Assembly (NCBI GenBank): GCA_037349315.1
Contig: JBAIAC010000027.1
Coordinates: forward strand, 11,227,501-11,291,500
Length of the DNA: 64,000 bases
Origin: Chelydra serpentina
Lineage: Eukaryota > Chordata > Testudines > Chelydridae
Direction of reading: 5' to 3'
Positions 38,855 to 52,400 of this stretch are shown here, one piece after another (positions within the stretch are counted from its first letter, which is position 1; each line of letters starts with the position of its first letter). The notes beneath the pieces are model-generated. The model saw nothing but the letters and a program-made list of their open reading frames with translations, searched no databases and was not told the origin of the DNA. Made by a program: the position numbers and the translations under genes.

Positions 38855-39599
38855 CATTATTGCTCAATAATCAGCTCAGGAGGTTCGTTTTGTTATAAGG
38901 AACATTCAGTCTCTCCTGACTTTTCAAGAATCTGGTTGTCTATAGAATCACTGCTCTTTGGAAGCTGCGCATCACATTTCTGGCATGAGGTATTATTCGA
39001 AAACATATTGCTGTCTGACTCATTGAAAAGCTACATTGCAAAGAAGGCCAGGCAGCAATTTTTCATGGTTAAATAAAGTGAATAGACATGGGGAAGATAA
39101 CATCTTTTTACTTGTAAAAGAAATGGTCAGCTGCTTCTAACAAGGATCTACGGGATACAAGGGACCTTACTGAGTAATGAATGGCCACTATTCACTTATT
39201 GCAGCAAATGAACAAAAATAGATTTAATACTGGAATTATGATGCAATCACCAATTCTATTTTTTTTTAAATGACAGTATTATTGCTAGGGATAGTTTTAT
39301 TTATTTTATCAGGCGTATTATGTCCATTATAATTCCTTCCCCGTCTCCCCGATTTTCATGTGGTTATAACTTTCTTACACAGCAATTGTGGGAAGGGGGA
39401 TACATTTTTATGGCTGCCTAAAACATTTTTGGAAATTTTTAGCAAAGTCATTTGTGTCAGTTTGGAAAATAAAGTGCCTGAATATGTGTAAAGTGGTTGT
39501 GTTACTGAGGGACTCTTAATGTCTGCATTTCTAGACATTTTAAAAAAATTAACTGAGTAACTTTAACTTTTCATTAATATTGTGTGTCGCCCTAATGCA

Positions 39600-39815
39600 A
39601 TGTGGAAATGGTTAGAGCAGTGGGATAGAAGCCAGGACATCTGGATTCCATTCTTGGCTCTGCCACTGACTTGCTGAATAACCTTGGCTTAATCATTTCA
39701 TCTTTCTCTACCTTCTCCTATGCACGAGTAAAATACAGGTAATAATAATACTTACTTACCACAGAGGTATCCTGAGGTTTTATTAAGGATTGTCATGTAC
39801 TTCAAGAGTCTTGGA
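39600..39815 (+). repeat. MIR SINE, plus orientation
   Basis: GGTTAGAGCAGTGGGATAGA, TCTTGGCTCTGCCACTGACT and ATAACCTTGGCTTAATCATT, followed by an ATAATAATA-ACTTACTTACC segment, follow the MIR consensus nearly end to end. Confidence 0.75.
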
Positions 39816-41091
39816 TAAAAAGATTCCTTATAAGTAATATATAGTAATTGGATATAGCCACTGATTTGTATTTGTATATGAATCTAAATTTTAAAGAAAT
39901 GATATCAGTAAATAGCACCCTGCATTAATAATGAGCAGCAAAAGGAATATTAGAAAGAGGCTGGGTCACATTGTGTATTAGGATTCCATTTATACAAAGG
40001 TTACTAAACAGTTAATGTTATACTCATGTTACAGCCATGAGTAGTATGTGTTATAGATGGTTATAAGCACATCAGTAGAAGGCATTATGAGTGGTTTGAA
40101 AACCTATAGACCTGCCGGGCTCTGTAACAATTTATTAATCGTTTATTAATCCTTTAAAAATGGAACTTTAACACCAAGCCGGATCAGATTCCATTAGAAT
40201 GTGATGCAACAGGGCAGTAGAGATTCTAGGACTATACAATTGAAATAGGGAAAATTTAACCGAGGCAGGACACAACCCCCAATTATTTTGTGCAATTATT
40301 CTCACTACATGATGCCATGTGGTGCATTGCATAGGCTTCTTCAAACAATACTTTGACTAGGGAAAGCAGCCAGTCAGGCACAGAGTGTGCTACTGCTATT
40401 CTGGGAGAGTTTTCAATCTCTCAAGCAAGTTGGTACCTATTGCTCTGCTGATGTGTTATAGCTGCAGGAGTGGCCATTGTCCAGTAATTAGCAGGAGATT
40501 GGATTGTTCTAGTACATAAAGGTGCCACAATGGCACAGATCAGGTTGAACAATATAGGAAAGTCACACGTTTATTTACACACGCTAGAGTACATTACAAA
40601 ACAATCCACCACCTTTATGGAACTGACAGTGCAGCTCTAACATCAAGGATTTGCTATGGCATGCCTCTTTCCATAGTGAACACGAATGTTCAAAAACCAA
40701 CAGTTAGTCTGTTAAAGATGCAATTTGTCTGCAATTATTTTAACAAAAAAAGACACACTCTGGCTGGTTTGATTTTAGGACTTGGTCTTGCATTTACATT
40801 AGACTCTAGAGCTGATTCAGTAGGCTTGTCCCCCTCCACGGATTCCCACCCCCAATCTCTGATGCAAAAAATCTTTAGTAAATGCGTTCGCCGTACTCTG
40901 AGGTTTCGCTCTTTAGAGCGGAGATGAGCCTGTGCTGGAACACAAGATCTGAAACTGCCAAAACCTGACCAAGAGTGATCCAGCTCTGGATTCAGAGATC
41001 CTTTTGGGGCCAAATCCTCAGTGGTGTGAATCGGCATTGCTGGGAATTCGGTGGCACTAGGCTGAGTCCCGCCCGCTGACGAGCTGGCCCC

Positions 41092-41240
41092 TACTTTTTA
41101 AGACCAGAAAGGCCCATGATGATTTTGTCTGACTTCCTGCATAACACAGGCTGTAGAATTTCATCCAAAGCTCATGGCTCAAACCTATCTGCTGTCTCTA
41201 TAGGCAAAGAAGAATTCTTCTCTGCTTTGGAGGGAAATCA
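41092..41240 (-). mobile_element. CR1 3'-end fragment
   Basis: AGACCAGAAAGGCCCATGAT and TCTGACTTCCTGCATAACAC match the sequence at 8530-8580 at the 3' end of the CR1 there. Confidence 0.6.
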
Positions 41241-41944
41241 GTTTCAGCCCTGAATCCATATTACACACAGATCTGTTTCTACTGGAATGCTTTTTTCCTC
41301 ACTTGTGCATTTTCTACAGTGTTTTATTTGCAGGGAGAAAGAAAAACTGTCCTACTTCTTTCCCTAGCTCTAAACAATAACAACCCAACCAAGCAAGACA
41401 TTTTCTCTTCCTTCATAGATTCTCCTGTGGGCTGAATGCTCATTTGCTAACTAAGGGCTCCATCCTGCATACCATGTATAGTCATTCCCACACAGAGTCC
41501 GACTGAAGTCAGTGGGACTGTATGGGAAGCACTATTCACCTAGAGATAACTGTTTGCAGGAGCAAGCCCTATGTGGCAGCAAGCTATTTACCATGGTCCT
41601 GCATCTTTGGGACTTTTGCAGACTTCCTCCCCCGTTCAGGAGTTCCACACCAAAAACCCCCACTGATCTCCTAGACCGTAGGAAGCAATATTAGGTGCTC
41701 AATGTCCAACAAAAAGAACTTTGAACCACTGCAGCTCCATGAGCACAAAAGCAGGGTAGGGCCAAGGCTGTGCTAGAATTTGGATTTCAAACAACCCAAC
41801 ACTGGATTTGCTCCTGAGCGGGAACAGCAAAAGTTTTGTGCCTGCTGGTCATCTGACATCACATTGAGCCCCAAAGAATCAGGCTCGGTCAGCATGTGGT
41901 TGGTGTTTTAGCCCAGGTGAGAGAACTATTCTCTGTCTGCACAA

Positions 41945-42115
41945 CACTGGAATGGGTTCCCGAGGGAGGTGGTGGAATCTCCTTCCTTAGAGGCTTTTAA
42001 GGTCAGGCTTGACAAAGCCCCGGCTGGGATGATTTAGTTGGGGATTGGTCCTGCTTTGAGCAGGGGTTGGACTAGAACCTCCTGAGGTCCCTTCCAACCC
42101 TGATATTCTATGATT
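41945..42115 (+). mobile_element. CR1 3' end, plus strand
   Basis: Translates as [20 protein letters not shown] followed by LDKAPAGMI, then the 3' UTR ends CCCTGATATTCTATGATTC, the CR1 terminal repeat. It is the source-like sequence of the SINE tails. Confidence 0.8.
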
Positions 42116-43540
42116 CACCCATTGAGGCTGAAAACCCTGAAGCTGCCACCTCTGACTGCTGCTCCTTCCACATCCTCTGTTGTTGTCACTGGCAAACATT
42201 TTGGGCTAAGAGCCCGCCGCATGGGGAAAGGCTGGTTTCCGTACCCAGCACGGCAACCAGAAACATAAGGCCATCAACTCCGATTGCAGCACTTGATCTA
42301 AAGCATTAACATTGTAAGAAGGAATAAGAATAAATGTTCCCAACATGGATTTCGATAACAATTTGTACCCGGGAATGCAAACAGCAGACATAACCTAGCA
42401 CTGACATAAACAGCGTGCAATTCTCCTTGCTTTGCCAATATATATTTACTCAAGGCACTGGAACAAGACGATACGCATGCTTGATGCTGAAGAAAAGCCT
42501 GTTTGTGCCTATTACACTGGAGACATTGTACAAGGCCAGATTCTGACACCTATACTTAGATTAGATAGTACCTTACTCTACGGGGTAATCTCATTGAAAT
42601 GAATGGCACTTCTTGTGGAACAAGGTACTACTCAACACAAATATGGGCGCCAGAAGGACATTAAATATAAATTTCTTTCCCATATGGCTGCTCAGATCAG
42701 TGTAAACTTGGACCACCAGCCACTAATGTTGCCACTTGGGGGAGAAGGGGCAGCCTTGACATATGTACCGGACAGTAAGCCAAGTATTCATGTAAGGTTT
42801 GCATTCAGCAATTAAAGGTACTCATGCGTCTGAGGAAATTCCTCCCATTTTAAGCCCCATCTTGGGTCTAGGCTTTAACGTGACCAGTTTAGCATGTGTT
42901 GAAGTCTACACTGCTTTTTAGCAGGTGTTAGCTAACACACTCTAACAGCACACCTTGAAATCCTAGTCCGGGCAAGGCCTGGAATTCCTCTTCTGCCCCC
43001 TTCCCACAAACCAAATCATCATCCCTGGGGCTGATTCTCTACCACATTTACCTCCACCGATTTCAGTGCACTGCCACCAACACACAGTGTAATGCAATGG
43101 AGTGTAATGCAATGTCATCAAGCCCTGTGTTGAGTAACAAGAAAAACCAGCCATGGTGGAAAGAAGATGGAGTTCACCCACTTGTTATCTGGCAAGTTCA
43201 CATCCTGTGACTTTTCCACTAAGTTGCTTTAGAAAGAAAGAGTTGATATTTAAAGGACCATGACATGTATGAAGAGGATGTAATGATAACAATAAAAAGG
43301 GCTCAAACCCTTTGAAACCAGGTTCTTTCTTTTCACATCTATATGTTCCTCCTACCCCTCCCCGCTTCCCTGATAAAAAAAAAGTCTTATATGCCCACAT
43401 AGGAAAATAAAGTTTAATTTCAACTTCTGCAGCAATACAGGAAAAAGATGCCCTGACTGACATGAGAACTCAAGTAACAACTTCATTTCCTCTTCTTATG
43501 AAAATTCCCCACAGCTCACTCCTGCAGACAGAGCTGGGGA

Positions 43541-43845
43541 ATGAGTAGGGCTGGTCCACATTACCCCCCAAGTTCGAACTAAGATACGCGACTTCAGCTA
43601 CGTGAATAACGCAGCTGAAGTCGAAGTATCTTATTTCGGACTTAAAAGTACTTACCGCTGGTCCACACGGAAGTGCGCAGGCTCCCCCCGTCGACTCCGC
43701 CTGCTCCGTTTGTGGAGCAGGATTACCAGCATCGATGGGGAGCACTTCCTGGTTCGATTTATCGCGTCTAGACAAGACGCGATAAATCGAACCCAGAAGA
43801 TCAATTGGACGCCTCCGATGCAGCGGGTAAGTGTAGACCTTTAAG
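43541..43845. mobile_element. Hairpin MITE, family A copy 1
   Basis: Contains ACTTCAGCTACGTGAATAAC with its partner GCAGCTGAAGTCG, and a perfect 19-bp-arm hairpin: 43751-43769 pairs with 43775-43793 around a 5-nt loop (core ATTTATCGCGTCT). Further copies are at 49836-50136 and 55779-56058. Confidence 0.75.
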
Positions 43846-45164
43846 GCCCTTCCCAGAAACCTACATTTCAGAGCAAAGTTTTTAATTCAGTTAATTTAGA
43901 CAGGAAAACTGAGAACTAGCCCTAGCATTCTAGTGCTACCAGATTTTACCTCCCAACTACAGCGGGATGAATAAAATGATTATTTTCAGTTCATTGGCAA
44001 ATTTTGAAAAGTAATGAAAAATATTCTGGGTGGAAGCAAAGGTTTTATTTTGATGTTGTCCATTTGCAAACTCTTTTGAATGTTATTTGATTTTTTTTTA
44101 ATAAAAGAAAGGAAAGTTTGGAAAGGAAACGTTGTTTCAAATTGAAAACTTGAAATGCTTCATTTTGAAAATGTTGAAATGAATCTGCTTCAAGTGTTGG
44201 TGTCACCAAATTGACTGGAAAGTCTCACCCAGCTCTCATCCCACCAGTCAAAAATGAGAATTGTGACTTAATACTCTCCAGCAAAAAGGTCCTTGGACCA
44301 GCTCCTGTGAAGTCACTGTGAGCTGAGGGCAATCAGCATCTCAGGGGAGACACGTTGGGCCAGATTTACAAAGGGATTTAGGCACCAAAAGGTGCAGAGT
44401 GGGATTTACAAAAGCACCTGAGCAAGGTAAGTGCCAAACACCCATTGATTTCATTGAGTTTACGTATCTGTTTAGACAAGTGTTGATCAGACGCCCACAA
44501 CCATAGTATTTCTTGCTTGGGCTGGGATCTTCCTTCACAGATTGAGAGATATTGCTTGTTAGGTGAAGTTCACCGACCAGCCACAGAACCCCACAGCTAA
44601 TCTGCTTTGTCCTCACCCTGCAGTTATAGGGAGAGGGCCACCCAGGTTGCTTTGGGCCCTTGGCCACACTAAAGACTCTAAGCCAGTTCTGGTTGGACGT
44701 ATTCCTGTAGGTTTCATCCCATGACAGAACCTTTCATTAAAGATTCATCTTTAATTCCTGGAAACTCCAGGACAATCTTGGAGGGTTGGCAACCCTACCT
44801 GAGATGCTGAGCGTGTCCTTTGGAGAAGCCACGTGCAACTCTCACTGCAGTCAATGGAATCAAGGGTGCTCAGCATCTTAAAGGATCAGACCCTTAGACA
44901 ATGACTTTAAATTAGTATTAAAAAGTGTTTTCCCTTCAGGACATGCCTCTTATTCCCACACCAGAGGTTTTTGTAGATAAATATTTTCCTTGTTTTTAAA
45001 GACAAAGCAATCATTAATTATTTTTTCCAGTTCTATGAAGAAAGTCATAATAACAAACAACATTTAATATCTTACATACATTAACTCATTAGGGGCCAAA
45101 TCCTGAAGCCCTTATTCAGGCTGATCTCCCAGGGCTGCAGGAGTTGGGCTCTTAAGCCTCACAA

Positions 45165-45325
45165 CACCCCTGTGAGGTAGGTAAGAATCATTAGTCTCAT
45201 TTTGCAGCTGGGGAAACTGAGGCACAGAGCAGTGAAGGGATTTGGTCACGGCCACATAGTGAGTCTGGGAACAGAACTCAGGAGGTGCCTGGCATCCAGC
45301 CCTATGGCCATTCCACTCCAAATAC
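45165..45325 (-). repeat. MIR SINE, minus orientation
   Basis: CATTTTGCAGCTGGGGAAAC, TGAGGCACAGAGCAGTGAAG and GTCACGGCCACATAGTGAG are the reverse complement of the MIR core. Confidence 0.7.
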
Positions 45326-46484
45326 TAAATTAAAACCTTCCCATGACACTGGCACAGAAGTATGACCAGACACAGCTGTAGCTGTCTGCCACCAGCTGCT
45401 TCAGAAACATTTAGAGAAATCATGGTGCTATTCCAGTTATAAACCAGGTGCTACAAAACACTTTATACACAGGACCTTAGTCAGACAAAACTGCCATTTG
45501 AACCCCTGGGCCCAGTCCTACAGGGATCCATGCGTAAGGATTTCAGGACTCAGTCCAGAAATAGCTTTAAATTCACTCTCTGGTTATTGCTATACTTTGA
45601 TACAAGTTGGAAGTGTGTTCCTACTTAAAAGCTGGCCTTTCAGGCCTTGTCTTCGCCCCAGAATTAATGAGTTAACCAGGACTCTGCTGGTAGGCACTTA
45701 AAGGGTTAATCTAGGAGGTTTGACTACACCTGGAAGTCTTGCTGCCCATCTTGATCACTTCCACGTGGTCTAATAAAGTACTTGCCCTGTTGAAACCACA
45801 CATACTTCTGAGTGCAACATGAAGCTGACCATGACTCAGCCTTGCCTGATGCCAAGTCATGGTCAGTCAGCCTGGTGTTAGGCAACCCGACTCTTCACTG
45901 CGAGGGACTCTTTGGGAGTGATGACAAGGCCTCAGGGAACATTGCTGGCTCTGTACTTGGAAGGAATAGTTCTCACTGCACTGCTGAGCCCAGGCTAAAT
46001 AAAGCATTCCTGCGTTAGCCTGCAAGTGACAGCCGGGACGCTCGGTGGAATTCCTGACTGGCAGACACTGGAGGACATTAAGGAACTGCCGCAGGCCTCA
46101 GACTGTATGAAATGTCCGATACTAATGATTTCCAAGTGCACACTAGTTACATTGAGGTTCGATTCATTTTTTGCAGCGCAGCCTCTCTTCCATTTAATAA
46201 AGTTCAATAAAATCGTGAGCGACATCCCCATCTTGCTTGGAGACACACAGAGATCACAGGCATGAAACAGACGCAGCTCCTCAGACTTCTGTGCAGAAGC
46301 AGCACTTATGGCTCAGTCATGGCTGGAATGAGTTGATTTGCATTTGACCTGAAATTTAGACCTCAGAATGTTGCATTCATCCTAACCCAGCATCCGAGGT
46401 GGTGATAAGGCTTTAGACAGGACGTGGGGCAAGGAGGAAACAGTACTAGGGTTCCTTTGGGTTTTCTGATAAATTCTTTACTGC

Positions 46485-49400
46485 TCATTTTCCAGCTGTG
46501 GCATTGGCCCAGGATGGGAACGTGTCCAAGCTGAACATGGGATGTCCCCAAGTATTGATGGCCAAAGTGATGCAGAGGACTCCAATAATGTTCATCACTA
46601 TTCCAGATTTAGCCTGGAGGGGAAAAACAAAACACATAACACCAGCACAAATGAGTCTCAATTAAAGACCTGCCAGAACTCATGAGCATAAACACAATGA
46701 AGAAACTTGTAGGTGTTCTTAGACCCCTCATCCCATTAAAGCAGAGAGAGATAACCATTGTGCTGGCTGTTCTGTGTTCTTCCATAAATGGAACTGCCAT
46801 GGAACATGGTGCAAACTCTTAGCTCAGTAATTAGTCTGGAATCTTGAAAGACTGTCAAACAAGAGAGCGTCCATTGTTGTATGCAGAGTAGGTCCCAGGA
46901 TATTAGAGAGCCAAGGTAGGTGAGGTAATATCTTTTATTGGATCAACTCGAAAGCTCATCTCTCTCACCAACAGAAGCTGGTCCAATAAAATATATTGCC
47001 TCACCCACCTTGGCTGTCAAACAAGATGCATTTATTGGCTAAGGGCCAGTTTCTGCCACAGTGAGGCCATGGCTACACTGCAGCTTGAGTTGACATGTTA
47101 TGTTGCTCAGAGGTGTGAATTAGCCACCCCCGCTGAGCGACAATTTATGCCGATTTAAGCGCTGGTGTGGACAGCGCTATGTTAGCGGGAGAGCTTCTCC
47201 CGCTGACATAGCTACTGCCACTCACAGGGGCTGGAGTAATGACGCTAACGGGAGAACTCTCTCCCGTTGGCTTAGAGCAGCTACACTAGAGCGCTTACAG
47301 CGGTGCGGCTGCATTGGTGCAGGTTAGACTCCAATCCAGCACATGGGTGAACTCCAGGGAGCCCCATTGACTTCAGTATGTCTCCGCATGGTGCAGCAGT
47401 TCACCTGCACATCATCAATTGCAGGATCAATCTTATTCAAGTTGAGGAGGATGTTTTGCTACTGGCCACAATGGGCAGAGGATCAGGCCCCCTGCTATGC
47501 TGATGCAAACCCATTGAAGACAACGAGGTTGCAGTGAGCACAGTTTTACTCTGTATGTATAAAAGACAACATGACAGACTGCAGAATCAGCAATTTTATC
47601 CGGCGTGGCAATTACTTGGAGTGAAGCACCACTGCTTTTTATGTACAAGTTCCTATTACAACGTGACCACAAAATGGGGTGGTAGCATTAGAGGCTGAGG
47701 TTGTTTATATGTATCTCTCGACAATGAAGGGAACTTTGGAAATACAGGACCATAAAACTAAGCTACATCCATGATATTTACAGAAGAGGGTAATGGAAAA
47801 CTTAAATAAAATACCAGGGAATCGTCATCATCATCTTACCATGTCCAAAACCTGGAGATGACCATAGGAAAACACTATCGCATTTGGAGGTGTCGCCACA
47901 GGTAGCATGAAGGCAAAAGAGGCGCTGAGAGTACAAGGGATCATGATGTACAAGGGATTGACCTCGATTGATTGTGACTGGGGGAAAACAGAACAGACGC
48001 AGTGTTAGTGCTGTTCAGAAATGGAAGCAGGCAGGAGTGTCTGAGAGATCCCACAGACACAGCAGGTCAGTTCATCCCCCCCAGTTCATCCCCCCCCGCC
48101 CCCCATCACTTCTGAACAGTAAATTCATGATGCACTAGACTCCTCTCATAGCAAAGGACTGCTTCACTAAACAGAAAAGTTCATTCTAACCAGACCTGCC
48201 TATTGCACACTGCACGTTATTGATGTAGGTCAAGGTTTCCATCCTATTTCCAGAGAGAGGGACATGGGTTAATGGTCTGAATGCAAGACTAGATGATAGG
48301 AAGTCTTAAAGTCTAATCCTGGATCCGGCACAGACTCTGTGTCCTTGGGCAAGTCATTTGGAGTGGGATTTAAAGAAGTGCTCAGCATTGGCCTAGCTCA
48401 GTTCCCATTGAACGCAAGGGGCATATATCACTATTGACTTCAAGGGGAGTGGTTCTAGGCCAGCACTGATCCCACCCTGAAGGCCTGATTTTCAGACCTG
48501 CTGAGCACCCATCGCTTCAGCTGGAGTCATGGGAGCTCTAAGTGCTCAGCACCTTTGAAAAATCAAGTCCTCAAGAACTCTGTCTCAGTTCCCTATCTGT
48601 AAAATGGGGATACCATTATAAAATGAACACTTATTTACCTCACGAGTATTTATAAGGATTAGGGTAAAGGATTCGGGCTAAATTTTCTTGTTCTATGTTT
48701 TAACAGCACCTACCACAATCATAGAATCATAGAACTGGAAAGGACCTTGGGAGGTCATCTAGTCCAGTCCCCTGCATTCAAGTTTTATCTAGACCATTCC
48801 TGACAGGTGTTTATCCAACCTGGTCTTAAAAATCCCCAATGATGGAGATTCTACAACCTCCCTGGGAAATTTATTCCAGTGCTTAACCACTCTGACAGTT
48901 AGAAAGTTTTTCCTAATTTCCAACCTAAGCTGCCCTTGTTGCAATTTAAACCCATTGCTTCTTGTCCTATCCTCATAGGTTAAGAACAACAATTTTTCTC
49001 TCTCCTCCTTGTAACAACCTTTTATGTACTTGAAAACTGTTATGTCCCCTCTCAGTCTTCTCTTCTCCAGATTAAACAAACCAAATGTTTTCAATCTTCC
49101 CTCATAGGTCATGTTTTCTAGACCTTTAATCATTTTTGTTGCTCTTCTCTGGACTTTCTCCTGTTTGTCCACATCTTTCTTGAAATGTGGCGCCCAGAAC
49201 TGGACACAATACTCCAGTTGAGGCCTAATCAGCGTGGAGTAGAGCGGAAGAATTGCTTCTTGTATCTTGCTTACAATACTCCTGCTAATACATCCCAGAA
49301 TTATGTTTGCTTTTTTTGCAACAGCGTTACACTGTTGACTCATATTTAGCTTGTGGTCCACTATGACCCCCAGATCCCTTTCCGCAGCACTCCTTCCTAG

Positions 49401-52400
49401 GCAGTCTTTTCTCATTTTGTATGTGTGCAACTGATCGTTCCTTCCTAAGTGGAGTACTTTGCATTTGTACTTATTGAATTTCATACTATTTACTTCAGAC
49501 CATTTCTCCAGTTTGTCCAGATCATTTTGAATTTTAATCCTATCCTCCAAAGGACTTGCAACCCCTCCCAGCTTGGTATTGTCCGCAAACTTTAGAAGTG
49601 CACTCTCTATGCCATTATCTAAATAATTGGGGCCCTAGTCCACAACTGGGGCTCCTAGGCACTACAACAGTAATAAATTTTGCCCTTAGTGGGACACCCA
49701 ATTCCCATCCAATCCAAAGACGACTGCACATGCATATCTGAGGGCAGAATTTGGCTCCATAATGTTTTCAAAGCCCTTTGAAGATGACCTATCTGTATAT
49801 CTGAAGTACTTATATGGCCTTCATTAGAGTAGTATCTGCAGGGCTTGTCTTCACTACCCGCCGGATCGGCGGGTAGCAATCGATCTATCGGGGATCGATT
49901 TTTCGCGTCTCGTTAAGACGCGATTAATCGATCCCCGATCGCGCTCCCCATCGGCTCCGGAAATCCACGTCATCGAAAGGCGGAAGCGGAGTCGACGTGG
50001 GAGCGGCAGCGATCGACTCGCCGCCGTCCTCATGGCCAGGTAAGTCGATTACGATACGCCGACTTCAGCTACGTTATTCACATAGCTGAAGCTGCGTATC
50101 GTAGATCGACCCCCCTCCCCTAGTGTAGCCCTGGGCTGAGTGCCTCACAGTCATAGAATCTTAGGAAGGTAGGGCTGGAAGGGACCTCGAGAGGTCATCT
50201 AGTTCAGCCCCCTGCACTGAGGCAGGACCAAGTAAACCTAGACCATCCCTGACAGGTGTTTGTCCATGTTCTTAAAACCCTCCTATGATGAGGATTCCAC
50301 AGCCTACCTTACAATCCTATTCCAGATCTTAACTACTCTAACAGTTAGAAAGTTTTTCCTACTATCTAACCTAAATCTCCCTTGCTGCAGATTAAGCCCA
50401 TTACTTCTTGTCCTACCTTCAGTGAACATGGAGGACAATTGGTGACAGTCCTCTTTATAAACAGCCCTTACCATGTATTTATCCTCAACAACCTCCCTGT
50501 GAGGTTTGGAAAGACGGTCTGAGGTCCAGACCTTCAACTGGTATAATCTGTGTAGCTTCACAGACTTCAGTGAAACTGCTTTAATTTATGCCAGATGAGG
50601 ATCTGGTCCAAAGAGTGCCAAATTTCATTATTACTTCACTATACACTGAATCTCACTCTATATGAATTCTGAACAGGCAGGGTTCACATGGGGTATAGTT
50701 GTCCTGTAATTGCATTCACCTAAATATCTCCATAGTCACCATTTAATATCTGTTGAATTTTAAAAAGCTGTTTACGCATTTGATGAATCAGTATTTCTCA
50801 TGCTGGCTTCCCATTCTTATTTTACTACTTACTGTCCACCTCTTCTAAATCAAACATATAAAATGACTGTCCCAGGCCCGTAACCAGTGCGGGGTGAGCA
50901 GGGCAGCTCCCCAGGGTGCAAAGCCATGAGGGCGGAGAAATGCCGGAAAAACCCCCACAGGAGGCACAAATATGCTTGCTCGCCCTGGATGCTAGAATTC
51001 CTAGTTATAGCTCTGCTCTGTCCTCTTGGATCTTCTAGGTATTCTCTCCAGTTTTGTATTTACAGAGCTGCCAGCACTGGATAGGTTCCATTAACTTCTA
51101 TGTTCCCACGCACGGAATTTTCTCTCCAAAACGCGGCTTACTACATGGCTGGTTTATTTCACTTCACAATTCACTTTTGACTGCAGATGTAGAGTAACAT
51201 AAATGATACTTGATGCTTTTTTTCCTCTGCATGGTATATAATTTGGGGTTCTGGTCAAATGTATATGGAGGTCTTTTGTTTGATCGCTAACAACTCTTTG
51301 AGAGGGTTTGTCAGAGTGATACAGGGACTCGATTATAATTACTAGGCTCACAGAGCAAAACTTGTAAACATTATGTGGGATTCTCCAACCCCCAGAACTT
51401 GTGTGTCAATTTAAGTCACTGCCAGCTAAGCAGCCTGGGTCAGGATAATTTTACTTGAAAGAACAGACTAAAATTCTTTACAAATAAAGACAAAACTATC
51501 TATTTGCCGTGGTGCCAACTTTGCTCAAAAAAGGCCGTGACCATTTTTATTCCTTTCTTTATGTGTCTTCTTAGAGTTTAAAAATGTTCTGTTTTACTCT
51601 GCAGAAATGGCACAGCGAACCCTACACGGATGCTCTTGTCTTCAGTGCTCTAGCAAAAGAGACAGAGATGGCTGCAACATCCAAGGAAATGAATGAACAG
51701 TGCTGGATTGTAACAAAAGAGAACAAAAATCTAGGAGAAAAAAATCTACAGCCCTGCAGGAAGACTGGCACAGCAGAGAAAAGCAACATTTTACATGTAC
51801 ACAGCATTTGTAATCCCAAGGGATCCTAAAGTGTTTCACCAACTATATACATTCAAGGTTCAAGGCACCATTGCCTCACTTACACCTGCGCAAAGTGGGG
51901 GTAAAATGTTAAACTCAGAATGATGGAGCTTTGCACACATTTTGTACTCACTTTGCACTGTGGTAAATGAGCACACAAGGTGCAAGGCAATGGAAAAACC
52001 AAGCCCTCGGTACTAAACTTGCCCCCTCTCTAAGGCAGGAGAGCATTTACGCACATGCGTGAGTCTATCCCTATTGGCTTCAATGGCACTTAAGCATATG
52101 CATATGGTTACGTACTTCACATGTGCTTAATTTTAAGCTTGTGTTTAGGGTCTATTGGCTTCAGTGATGCTCCCCTGAATGAGAGACTGAAGAGGTGAAA
52201 TGTTCTTGGTGGGGACTGCCTAGCGCATGGGGGGCGGGGATGGAAGATAGAACTTTTAACCTCCAGGCTGCTGGCTGAATACAGCTCAAGTGACCAAAAA
52301 TCCTCACCAGCTGACTGGTGTTGGGTAAGCTACTTTAAATGAGTTGGTGGCTCAGTGCCCTTTCCAGTGGACACATCACACACACTACAGTTGGCATTAA

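Larger units (their letters stand above)
33458..46484. other. 13-kb gene-poor interval between the rhodanese-like gene and SLC13A5
   Basis: Holds SINE, MIR, CR1 and MITE copies listed separately, a dispersed repeat at 34050-34150 (GTGACCAGATGTCCCGATTT), and a short palindromic repeat at 34938-35010. No gene was convincingly recognised. A weak minus-strand candidate at 35208-35665 is discussed among the findings. Confidence 0.55.

Noticed and set aside
43602..43844. 80-codon plus-strand frame
   Set aside because: It lies wholly within the hairpin MITE and is a by-product of its palindromes.
51584..51842. Overlapping 65-81-codon frames on both strands
   Set aside because: Inside an SLC13A5 intron, no splice-consistent context, no family resemblance.
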